Positions 54,733 through 64,000 of a DNA stretch of 64,000 bases are shown piece by piece. The DNA is taken from NCBI GenBank assembly GCA_027625915.1, contig JANTQA010000047.1:17608001-17672000 (forward strand), in the 5' to 3' direction. Origin of the DNA: Anaeramoeba flamelloides (taxonomy: Eukaryota > Metamonada > Anaeramoebidae). The notes beneath the pieces were generated by a model. It saw nothing but the letters and a program-made list of their open reading frames with translations. It made no database searches and was not told the DNA's origin. The translations under genes were made by a program, and so were the position numbers. Within the stretch, counting starts at the first letter, position 1. Each line of letters opens with the position of its first letter.

Positions 54733-57700
54733 TATTTATAAAAGGGATTTGATTTTAAATATTTACGATTATACAACAATCCTCCCAATATTCAAGAAGT
54801 AGGAAAATTTTATGATTTTGAAAAATTTTTATTCCGAGGACATTACTCAAAAATATTTTTTTAGTACCACCAGATATTGAAATTTTGAAACTAAAATATC
54901 ATTCATTGCTCTATTTGTGAAACGAACTAAAAGAAATATGAGTGGGAATCTTGAATTTTTTGATTTTTTGAACATTTTTTTTATAGTAAAATTTTGGTTT
55001 TATTAAATTTGGTTTGGGATCTAGAAATTTTTGAATAAGAATGAGTGGAAATTAATTCAAGAATAAACCAAAAAATATACCAGAGAATGTGTGTATTTCA
55101 AACAACAATTTTCTTTGACAAGATTAAACACGAAAGATCACCTCTTCAAATAAATTTGTTGAAATCAAGAATGAAAAGAAAAAAAATCGATCATAGCCTA
55201 TTTTCGAAGATTTGTTTTCTTTATCTTCTTAATTTGTAGAGACCCCAAGCAATTTATTATCATGAATTTATCACGCCACTGTTATTTATTATTATTTTAC
55301 AAAACATTTTCTTATAAATTTGTTTTACAGATTTTTTTTTACAAATATTTTTATCAAAAAAAGCCAAAACAAAAAACAATGTTACAAAAATTAAAGTAGA
55401 GGTGTTGAATTCTTGGAGCCAAAGAAAAAATAAAGAAGATTCAGCCTAAATAAATAGAGCAATATTAGAAAAAATTTCAATCGAATGCAGAATTATTTTT
55501 AGTTTTCAATTTAATGGAAAATAAATAATTATCAAATTAAATAAATATATGCAATAAAACCCTTATATATGAAGAGGAATTCATAAAAAATCCTATTTTT
55601 TGAAATAAAATTAGAATTAAATGAATTTAAATGAATATAGGTCTTTAAAATTCATTTTAGTAAATTCTTTAGAAATAAAAAGTAATTTATTTCAAAAATG
55701 TTTTATAAAGAAACGTATTTCCATGAAAAATTAAAAATAAAGCACAAATAAGAAGAAGTAATTCTATCATATATTACAGATAATATCACTGTTTAAATGA
55801 TTTTTATCTATATTTTCTTGATCATTTTTTTGATTTTTTTGATTTCCATGGTTTATTTGGTATCTAAATATATTATCCTACAATATACCCCAATCTTATA
55901 TTTCTTAAAATATTGTTGTATTGGGTGAAAGAAATAATTTGAATTTTTCATTTTGTCATATTTGGTGGTACTCAAAAAGAATAAAATGTACTTACTTCCT
56001 TTATAATTAAAAATCTTAGTGTTTATTATTTTCTTGCCTAGTATTATTTCAATTTTCTACTTATATTTTCCTTGTATAGAAATTTTAAAAAATCTGTACC
56101 TTAAAAGTATTAAATTTTATTAACGTATTACTTAAAAGCGATGAAATAAAAGGTTTAAATTTACAGTTTCCAAAATTTTCGAATAAACTGTTTTCAAATA
56201 TTTTAAATAAATGAATTTTCTTATATAATCCAACAAATACTTTAACTAGTTATTAACCCAAAAAAACTCAAAATATCTTTACAAAATTTATCAGAAATGA
56301 TATTTTTAGAGAATTAATTTTTCGTCATCATTAAGAAAGATTTAATTCTTTTTTTTTTTTAATTTGAATTTTCTAGAAAAAAGTTTAAATAACAAATGTT
56401 TTTTATTTTACCTGAGAACTAAAATTTGATTCCCTGATCAAAATATTGGAAAGTGCCTAAATAATGTTAAAACTTTAAAACCAAACAAATTATCTAAAAT
56501 AAAATATTTAGAAATTTTGTTTATTTAGATAAAGATAAAATTTAAAAAAAAAAAAAGTTCAAAAAATCCAAATACCCTTTAAAAAAAAAAATAACTATAA
56601 TTATTATCCAAGAAAAATCAGTTCATGGCGTTGAATTACAAATATTTAAATCAATATATTTTAGCAAAATATTTTATTAATTAGTTAATTTTTATTCCAG
56701 CCCAAAATGATTTTGACTGGTTATATTTTTGAAAAAAACATAAAAAAATCAAAATTTGGAAAAATTAAAAGTTATTCTACATTATCTGTATATAACCGAA
56801 ATAAATAATAAATAAAGTCAAAAAAAAAAATATAAAAAAAAAACATAAATTTGAAAAAATATAAATTCTTGGTTTTATACCTAAATCCAAAAATTTTAAA
56901 GCATTTCAAAAAAGGATAATGAAAATATTAAGGGAAAATAGATATCCTAAAATTATAAGTTATGAATTTAAACAAAATAGAGTAATTTTAAAAATCAATG
57001 GTTCTGAATTGAAAGTTAATTTTTTTTTTCAAAATTCTTAGGTAAAAAATAATATAAATAAAAAGAAATTTGTTATTTTTTAATATAATGTGCAAAAAAA
57101 AAAAACATAACAACAAAAAAAAAACAAATAAAATATAAAGTCTTAACTTCGTATTTTAAAATTATCAAAATTGAGAAATTACCCTAATAGATATTATATT
57201 ATCGAAGACCAAAAAATGTATATTTGTTTGGAATTTTTTTGAGTTACGACTTTCTATCAAAGTTTTCACCTTAAGTGGGTATTGGTAATATAAGAGTACT
57301 GTGTATTGTAAAATCTTTAAAATTAATAAATATTTGAGAAATAATAAAAAAATAAAAAAAATGGTTGATAAAATAGTAGATTGATACCAACACGTATAAA
57401 AAACTATGCATTATTATTCATAATAAATAGAAATAACTTAAATTATATTTTTTTGAATTAAAGATTATAACCAAAAATAATAAAAAAGTATAAAAATTAA
57501 AAAAGTTTAAAAAATTAAAAAAAAGAAAAATAAAAAATTTCTTTGTTTTACAAAATCTTTAAAGTCAAAATAAAAAAAAAATAATTAATAATCCAAATTG
57601 GAAAGAAATAAAAAGATCAAAAAATGATATTTTTATATAGATTCACTTGTTAATTAAACTCAAAAAAAAAAATATTTAAAAAGTTTGTATACTGAATTAT

Positions 57701-57890
57701 CATAAAATGAACGCCCTTGAATTATTGATTTTTTTTGCTTGGGTGTCTAATACTCCTCCCCTAGATTCGTGGAATATCGTCTGAATAAACACAGAAAACA
57801 GAATAATAATTTATTACCAATAATATTTATGTCACTTTCATACAACCCCTCATATGAATCCAGAGCCATGGGTGGTTCTTAATTTGGTCA
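54733..57890. other. Long gene-poor stretch
   Basis: About 3.1 kb of extremely AT-rich sequence. ATG 57707 opens a 25-codon frame (MNALELLIFFAWVSNTPPLD...), which is too short to call. I see no clear repeat or RNA gene. Confidence 0.5.
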
Positions 57891-58080
57891 GGGAAATGAT
57901 CTTATTATTTTTTATATTAATTTTTTAATTAATTTTCTCTATTTTCTTCTTTTTCTCACTCTTCAATTCCCAGTCTCTCTCTCTCTATCTCTCTATATCT
58001 CTTTAAGATTTTTCTTTAATTACTCCTTTCCCATGATAAATAAATAAATAAAATAAATGAATAAATAAATGAACGAATTA
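57890..58080 (+). repeat. Simple-repeat cassette, CTCCTTTC..(AAATA)n type
   Basis: A pyrimidine stretch (TCTCTCTCTCTATCTCTCTA) leads to TTTCTTTAATTACTCCTTTC and then tandem AAATA/AATA units. The same order occurs at 23870-23950 and 39680-39735, so it is a recurring cassette and not a chance microsatellite. Confidence 0.5.
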
Positions 58081-58552
58081 TTGGTTATTTCAATAATCTA
58101 TTTATTACAAATTAGTTTTATTATTTAATGATAGAAATGTTCTTATAAAAAATAAAACAAACTAATAAAAAGAAGAAAAAACAATGGAATGAAATTTTTC
58201 TAAATATAAAATTGTATAAAACATTTTATTCAGGTTTATTTTGATTTTATTATTACAAATGTAATAAAAATGGTTAATATATCTCTTATCTAATGGTAAA
58301 TTCCTAATTGTAATGGATCTTAAAGACGGCAAAGGCATTTTAAAATATCATATAAATTCGTAACAACACTTTGTTGGTTTACTCGCTGGGGTATCCATTT
58401 TGTTATCCTCAATAATTCCAATTTATCGAAAACATTGATTTATTTTAAAAAAAAATATACATCATAAATTATATTTAGAGGAAGTTGACAATGGCAAAAT
58501 TTTAATGCAATATAAAATACGATAATCCAAATAGTAAAAACAACAATACTAA

Positions 58553-61525
58553 TTATAACAATGTGTATTTGCTTAACAAATCTATTAGAATTGATTTAAT
58601 CTTTAATCGGTTTTGCGATGGATTTATTGGCTGAAACCATTTTGTAGTGGTTGCATTAAAATCCTTTTCACGAAAGACTTTCTTTTGAGGGATATTTGTA
58701 CAAAATCGCTGGGCGATTTCTAATAAAAAGATACCACAATCAGAACCATTTGTTTGTTGAGGGGTTTTACAATATATTGGAATAAAAAGTAATTCCTCAT
58801 AATTCGTAATATCAATATCATCTTTGTCTTCATTTTTGTCATCATTGTCATCTTCATTGGAGCTGTGATTATTATCATTTACATTTTGATGTTCCAATGT
58901 TCCGTTAATAATCTCACTTTGAACTTCATCTTCACTATCGATACTTTCCTGTACTGTCTGTTTGTTCTTTTTCCTTTCCTTTCCCCTTTCCCTCCTCTTC
59001 CTCCTTTTTATACTGAAACGCTGAAACATTAAAAATTGTGTTAAAAGATGTATCAGATCCTTCTTTTCAGATTTAAACAGTGAATCAAAGACAAGTACAG
59101 TTGTAAATTGTGTTTTTAAGGGGTAGCATATCACCACTAAAAACCAATGGCAATTGGAATTGATGGGGATAACCCAGAAATCCTTTTGCATTAAATTTAT
59201 TTTTTTTGTCCATCGATTGCGCTCTTGTGGGTTATATACAATTTCTTTTAACTTTGTTTGGAAAAATGAATTAAATAACTGAAACCTTTCCCTTTCGTTT
59301 TCTGGGATTATTTCAAAATATAAATACTTTAAATAAAAATTAATTATTGAATCTGAAAGAAAACTGTTTTCATTTAAACTGAGGTAATCTTGGTATTCAA
59401 TTGTAACAGATCCAAATTCTTTTCTTAAAGTTTTTGAAATTGGATAACAAATTTTTAAATCTTGCTTCCATAAAGCTTCAAAGTCTTTATTTATTTCAAA
59501 AATATTTTCTTGGTTTGGTTGTTTTATTTGGGTAATTATTATTCCACGCGAATCTACATGATTTAGAAATCCATTGTTTGTATTCTCTTTATTGATTTCT
59601 TTTTTATTTCCCATTCCCGTTTCTCTTTCTTTTTCCTTTTCTTTTTCCTTTTCTTTTTCCATTTCTTTTTCTTTTTCTTTTTCCATTTCTTTTATTTTTT
59701 TATTTTCTTTTTCTTTTTCTTCTTCTTCTCCTTTTTCCCTTTCTTCTTCTTTCTTTTCTTCTTTTCTTTCCACCCTCTCCGCTCCCCTTTCCTTCCTTTT
59801 CACCTTTTCTTTCTCTTTCTCTTCCTCCTTTTCTTTCTGATTCTCACACGTATCTTCTTCCGTCTCTTCCTCCTCCTCCTCAGCTATTTCTTTCAATTTC
59901 ACGCTTTTCTTCTCTTTCTCTTCCACTTCAACTTTTTTATCAAGTATTTTATTTTTTTCAATCGCGCTCTTTTTTTCACTTATGATTTCAATTTCTATTT
60001 CTTGATTATTTTCTGGTTCATTTTTATTCATATTTCCTGTTTCGGTTTCTGCTATTGTTTCAATTTCCCTAAAGTTGGGTGTTTTTTCTTTGGTACTAAT
60101 AGTTTGTTCTTTTTGGTTTAATATCTGTTGATTGTTAGGCCCTTCTTTTACCTCATTTTGGATTTTATGAACACCATTCCCTTTAACCTTTTCTTCATGT
60201 TCTTTCTGAAATAAGAATTCGATTTCATTTTCAATTGGATCTCTTTCTTTTAATATCTTGTTTTGATTAATTATTTGTATTTCTCGATTATCTCTTCCAA
60301 TTAACCTTTCTCTTTCCTCTTTCTTTTTCATTTCCATATCAACTTTTTCATCAAGTATTTTATTTTTTTCGATCCCACTCTTTTTTTCACTTATAATTTC
60401 AATTTCTGTTTCTTGATCCTTTTCTTGTCCATTTTTATTAAGAGTTTCTTTTTGCTTAATCTTAAGATTAATCGAATTGTTTGGGACGAGGTTATTATTT
60501 GAATTGCTTAGAATAAGAATTGGTTGCTTTGAAGAAGAAATAAATTTTGCATTCTCATTATTCAATGCTTTTTTAACATTAAAATCATTCTCATCCTCAT
60601 TAATTATTTCAATTTCAGGATCGATTTCTTTCTTTTGTTTTTTATTAAAAATTTCATCTTCGATGTAAATTTCTTTTTCTTTGTCCTTTTCCTTTTCCTT
60701 TTCCTTTTCTTTTACCATTTTTTTTTCCTTTTCCTTTTCTTTTTCCTTTTCTTTTACATTTTTCTTTTCTTTTACATTTTCCTTTTCTTTTTCATTTCCT
60801 TGAGCAGCACTATCACTCTTGTTGTTATAATTTGAATTAATGGTTTGAAAATTATTATTCCAGATATGATCCTTTTGATTCAAGAAAGATTTTGTTTTAT
60901 AAAAGTTTTTGATGTATTGTTGAATAAATGAAAAATTGTTTTTGTTTGTTAAAATTAAATAAAATTTGAAAGGTGATTTTTGGTAGTTTGTATTGATTTC
61001 GAATATGGGTTTCTTTTCATTTGATATTTTCAAATCAAGTATATTTTCACATTTAATCTCATAATTCCTCTTCATTGGATCTAAAATTGAAATATTGATC
61101 GCAGAAGGGCTAAGTAATGCGTTGGAATAAAATTTTGTTTTGGAATTTTTGTTTATTTGATCCAAATAAAGAATAAGCGATTGTAGTTTGATCACATCTG
61201 GTTGAATCAATTTTTCACTAATAACTTCTATTTCTTTTTGTTCTAGATTTCCTAGGATTTGGTTTTCGTTGTCACTTATTTCATAATAATCGATCATTTT
61301 TATTTTTTTGAAATTGTTCAATTTTTTTTTTTTATGTGTTGTTTTTGGGAAGGAACGATTTGATCTCTTTCTTTGAGATAAAAGATTATATTCGTCTTGC
61401 TTATTAGATATTTCTTTGACTCCATCTTCCTCTTCACAACTAATGTTAATAGGGCTATTTGATGCTTGTTCTGTTGTTGTATTTTTTAATCTTTTTTTTT
61501 TGTTTGAAAGCCCAAAATTAAACAT
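58553..61525 (-). CDS. SENP6/7-like SUMO protease (Ulp1/C48 family)
   Basis: ATG 61525 is taken as the start because the frame extension beyond it has no ATG; the product is 990 residues. The C-terminal third is a Ulp1 peptidase with the catalytic set His793 (NCHWFLVV), Asp814 (VFDSLF), Gln924 and Cys930 (TPQQTNGSDCGIF). The domain opens with YPISKTLRKEFGSVTIEYQD and SFLSDSIINFYLKYLYFE, closest to SENP6/SENP7/Ulp2. As in those, a long low-complexity insert (basic then acidic) separates Asp from Gln. These enzymes trim SUMO chains, usually in the nucleus. Residues about 200-680 are Lys/Glu-rich runs. Residues about 120-235 look folded but are unassigned. Confidence 0.93.
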   Translation of the reverse strand: MFNFGLSNKKKRLKNTTTEQASNSPINISCEEEDGVKEISNKQDEYNLLSQRKRSNRSFPKTTHKKKKLNNFKKIKMIDYYEISDNENQILGNLEQKEIEVISEKLIQPDVIKLQSLILYLDQINKNSKTKFYSNALLSPSAINISILDPMKRNYEIKCENILDLKISNEKKPIFEINTNYQKSPFKFYLILTNKNNFSFIQQYIKNFYKTKSFLNQKDHIWNNNFQTINSNYNNKSDSAAQGNEKEKENVKEKKNVKEKEKEKEKEKKMVKEKEKEKEKDKEKEIYIEDEIFNKKQKKEIDPEIEIINEDENDFNVKKALNNENAKFISSSKQPILILSNSNNNLVPNNSINLKIKQKETLNKNGQEKDQETEIEIISEKKSGIEKNKILDEKVDMEMKKKEERERLIGRDNREIQIINQNKILKERDPIENEIEFLFQKEHEEKVKGNGVHKIQNEVKEGPNNQQILNQKEQTISTKEKTPNFREIETIAETETGNMNKNEPENNQEIEIEIISEKKSAIEKNKILDKKVEVEEKEKKSVKLKEIAEEEEEETEEDTCENQKEKEEEKEKEKVKRKERGAERVERKEEKKEEEREKGEEEEKEKENKKIKEMEKEKEKEMEKEKEKEKEKERETGMGNKKEINKENTNNGFLNHVDSRGIIITQIKQPNQENIFEINKDFEALWKQDLKICYPISKTLRKEFGSVTIEYQDYLSLNENSFLSDSIINFYLKYLYFEIIPENERERFQLFNSFFQTKLKEIVYNPQERNRWTKKINLMQKDFWVIPINSNCHWFLVVICYPLKTQFTTVLVFDSLFKSEKKDLIHLLTQFLMFQRFSIKRRKRRERGKERKKNKQTVQESIDSEDEVQSEIINGTLEHQNVNDNNHSSNEDDNDDKNEDKDDIDITNYEELLFIPIYCKTPQQTNGSDCGIFLLEIAQRFCTNIPQKKVFREKDFNATTTKWFQPINPSQNRLKIKSILIDLLSKYTLL

Positions 61526-61799
61526 CAAAATTATAAAAAGTAAAAAAATGATCACAGAAACTAAATAAGGTTGATTAAAATTAGACTAATTTATCATTGA
61601 ATGTTAAATTTAGAGATCTAGAATGGCAAATTAGAGAATGTCTGTAGACTTATCAAGGTGTATGAAGATTAATGTTGAATTCAATTATTTTTCTTAAAAT
61701 AAATAAAAAAAAGTACGAATTTTCTTTTGTTCCCATAAAATTGCGACAATTTTTTTTATTTTTTTTTTTCACTTAAGGGAGTAAGAACATTTTCCAAAT

Positions 61800-63060
61800 T
61801 TTGAGTTCCACATTTAATATGAAAATGATTGATGAAATCATTTCTTTTAACAAAATAAATTAATATTTTAATAAAAAAGAGGGTGTCAGATCCTATAGCC
61901 TAATATATTTACATAGCTATTTAAAAAATGGAAATTAAAAAAATGACAATATTGATCAAGAAAAAATCAAATAAAAATCATTTATTTATTGATCTTATCT
62001 GTAACCTTTGTTTCAATTATTAATTCTTCTTAACTTGGTTTTGTTTTCATTTTTGAAGGGGAAATATTTGTTTGACAAATTTTTGATTAACAAATTACCT
62101 ATTTGTAAAGAATTCCCAAAATGAATTTATTTATGATATTTCATTTTAATTCATCTAATTCTAGTTTTGATTGAGAAAATAGAATATTTTTTTAATACTA
62201 CCTCCCCTTAGAAAGTAAGATTTATTTGATTTGTTTGTTTAATTTTATAATTTATTTACTTTCTATTTAAAAAACTTAAAGATAATTCTGATCATTATTG
62301 AATAGTTTTCTCAATTTTTCTTTTTCTCTGTGTTGGATATTTTGTTTCTTTTTTTTTTTTTTTTTGATTTTGAGAATTCCAACTTATTAATTTAATCTTT
62401 GGAATAGTATTGTTGGTTTTAGATAGTTTGATAAAAATATTTGAAAAAAGAATTTTAAAAATAAAGGTGTGAAAAAAAAATTTGTAAAATTATATTGAAT
62501 AATAATGGGGTAAAAAATTCAATGTAATAAAGTGTTTATATTATCATCCAAATTAAGAAGAAAAAGTAAAAAAATCTTTGAAAATAGCCATGGTAGAATT
62601 TGTTTTTTATTCATGAGTTCAACAAATTTATCTTGAAAGGGGATTATACTTTTTTGGTCTTCTAAAAGAAAAGATTTGTTTTAAATGTACAACCCTTCTC
62701 GGTTCTATTGTTTGGTTTGTTATAGGATTAAAACCATGTATTCTTCAGGACACATTTCTCAGTTCCAAACATAATTTAATAAAACGTAAATTTTAATCAA
62801 AAACTAAGATGCTCAAATAATTCAAATTGATGGTTTAAAGATCCAACTCTTGAATTACTTTAGGTTCGCTTTCTTTTCACCAATAGACTAACGAATGTGA
62901 TTTTGGTTTCCAAGTTTCGCTATCTTGTGGCACTCTAAAAATATTTTTGGGTAAGGTTTTCCCAATGAAAAATTTTTAAAATGAGAAAATATACCTACTT
63001 TCTTAATTTATAAGGGCAGAAATTGTTTTTGATCTAAAAAAATTATAGATAATTGTTTTT
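61800..63060 (+). repeat. Dispersed repeat R6, uninterrupted copy
   Basis: It follows the two separated parts in the SF3B3 intron, from TGTCAG.......ATATTTACATA through TTATTTATTGATCTTATCTG and CAAAATGAATTTAT to AATATACCTAC. No frame is conserved. Its origin is unknown, since no clear terminal repeats are seen. Confidence 0.6.
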
Positions 63061-63410
63061 CGAGAAGAAAAAATAACCGTAAATACCAAATTTTGAAGAA
63101 TTGAAGGTTAAAAATATCAAATAATATTAGAAGAAAAAAAATAGATCACAAAGAAAATTATTATCATTTAAAAGCTAGTCAGTATGTTAAAAAATCCATT
63201 TAATCTGAAAAATATTATTTTTTGTTTATTGGATATGATTTAAGGATTATCTAAAATAAGGCCACTATTGCCTTTACAGGGATTAAAACACGATTGAAAT
63301 GTTGTCTTTATTTCTTAGTATCCAGAAGAACTATCAAATTTCAGATTTTTAGGAATTGGTAATTTTAACAGATCAGATTCTCATTAGCAAACCTATTACT
63401 GAAAACCATA

Positions 63411-63498
63411 TCCCAACCATGTTTGTTCTAACTTTCAATTTTCAGAGGTAAAAATTGATTGTAAGACAATACTTCAATTAGAACGAACATGGTTGGGA
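63411..63498. mobile_element. Very small TIR element (88 bp)
   Basis: TCCCAACCATGTTTGTTCTA pairs with its inverse at the other end with one mismatch in about 20 bp, around a 45-50 base loop, and TA stands outside both ends. It looks like a minimal MITE. No second copy is seen in the window. Confidence 0.6.
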
Positions 63499-63500
63499 TA

Positions 63501-64000
63501 TGATCATTAAATTTATCGAAATGCAAATTTTTCTTTGTCATTTTAAAAATAATTTAAAATAAAAAGGGGAAAAGTTAGAAGTGATTTGTTTTTTATTTGT
63601 CATTCATTTTCATTTTTTGTTTTTCTCAAAATGTGAAAAATATTTTTTTTATTTTTTTATTTTTTCATCCTTTATTTTGAGAATTTTCTTGATCTTTATT
63701 TGTAAAAAAAATTTTATGTGTTCTGATCTTTTTTTGTAAAAAATTTTTTATGTGAGCTTTTCTACAAAAAAAAACACTTTTTTGTTGGAAACGATGGAAT
63801 TTAATATCGTCAATTTGGCTTTAAAGGGAAAAAACAATGTTTTTTTCATTTTTTTGAGGTTGCTAAAAATTAGCTGCGCTGAAAAAAATGACAAACGATT
63901 TTAAAAATCCAAAAAATGTTTTTGGGTTCAAAAAGTTGCAAAAAATTCGCAAAAAATTCGCAAAAATTATCAATTTTGGGTTTCTGGTGAATTGAAAAAG
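63501..64000. other. AT-rich end of window
   Basis: T- and A-rich DNA with short direct repeats (AAAAAATTCGCAAAAAATTC near 63945). No gene is supported. Confidence 0.5.

Noticed and set aside
55045-55239. 64-codon plus-strand frame
   Set aside because: No ATG start and no coding context; compatible with chance.
57707-57784. 25-codon ATG frame with signal-like sequence
   Set aside because: Too short to support without splice or expression evidence.
59574-60835. Ser/Phe-rich plus-strand frames over the SUMO protease
   Set aside because: Antisense shadows of Lys/Glu runs.

Overview
The window is very AT-rich nuclear DNA from a single-celled eukaryote. Proteins are rich in Asn, Ser, Lys and Glu runs, introns follow GT-AG, genes are sparse, and the gaps are full of short inverted-repeat elements. 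A large RhoGEF with two DH-PH cassettes, a cyclase-associated protein, clathrin light chain, SF3B3 and a SENP6-like SUMO protease point to an amoeboid protist. Plasmodium is unlikely because it lacks RhoGEFs. The long, repeat-filled introns fit a dictyostelid less well than an Anaeramoeba-like or other amoeboid lineage. This placement is an inference; no taxonomic marker gene is present.

Layout. 1-6.6 kb: a minus-strand RhoGEF, then tRNA-Asp(GTC). 7-12.7 kb: a cryptic or decaying multi-exon minus-strand gene with a TIR pair around one of its exons, then several MITE-like elements, including one of 1.4 kb with arms near 370 bp. 12.76-13.56 kb: a two-exon, C-terminal-domain-only CAP. 14-17.7 kb: two copies of a 0.75 kb TTAA-flanked repeat, then a hairpin array and its companion repeat. 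18.5-27.05 kb: SF3B3 on the minus strand, with a 4.6 kb intron packed with nested repeats. 27.3-31.7 kb: repeats. 31.8-32.5 kb: a small unknown gene whose first exon is partly duplicated downstream. 33-35 kb: another hairpin array plus companion repeat. 36.1-37.4 kb: a gene with an E2F-like winged-helix segment. 38-43 kb: more repeats, including an 864 bp element with 281 bp inverted arms. 43.6-47.0 kb: clathrin light chain in three exons. 47-52.8 kb: MITEs, gene fragments and an array. 52.9-53.4 kb: a small single-pass membrane protein. 54-58 kb: nearly empty. 58.6-61.5 kb: a SENP6/7-like SUMO protease. 61.8-63.1 kb: a second copy of the repeat that fills the SF3B3 intron.

The recognisable genes are unlinked housekeeping and signalling genes: Rho signalling and actin (RhoGEF, CAP), endocytosis (clathrin light chain), splicing (SF3B3), SUMO removal and possibly cell-cycle transcription. 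I see no operon-like or functional cluster.

The most unusual content is the repeat landscape. There are five modular arrays of nested hairpins built from a few recurring sequence words. Three have the same roughly 0.5 kb companion repeat on one side. There are also several distinct families of TA- or TTAA-flanked miniature elements, some inserted in one another. No transposase gene is visible.
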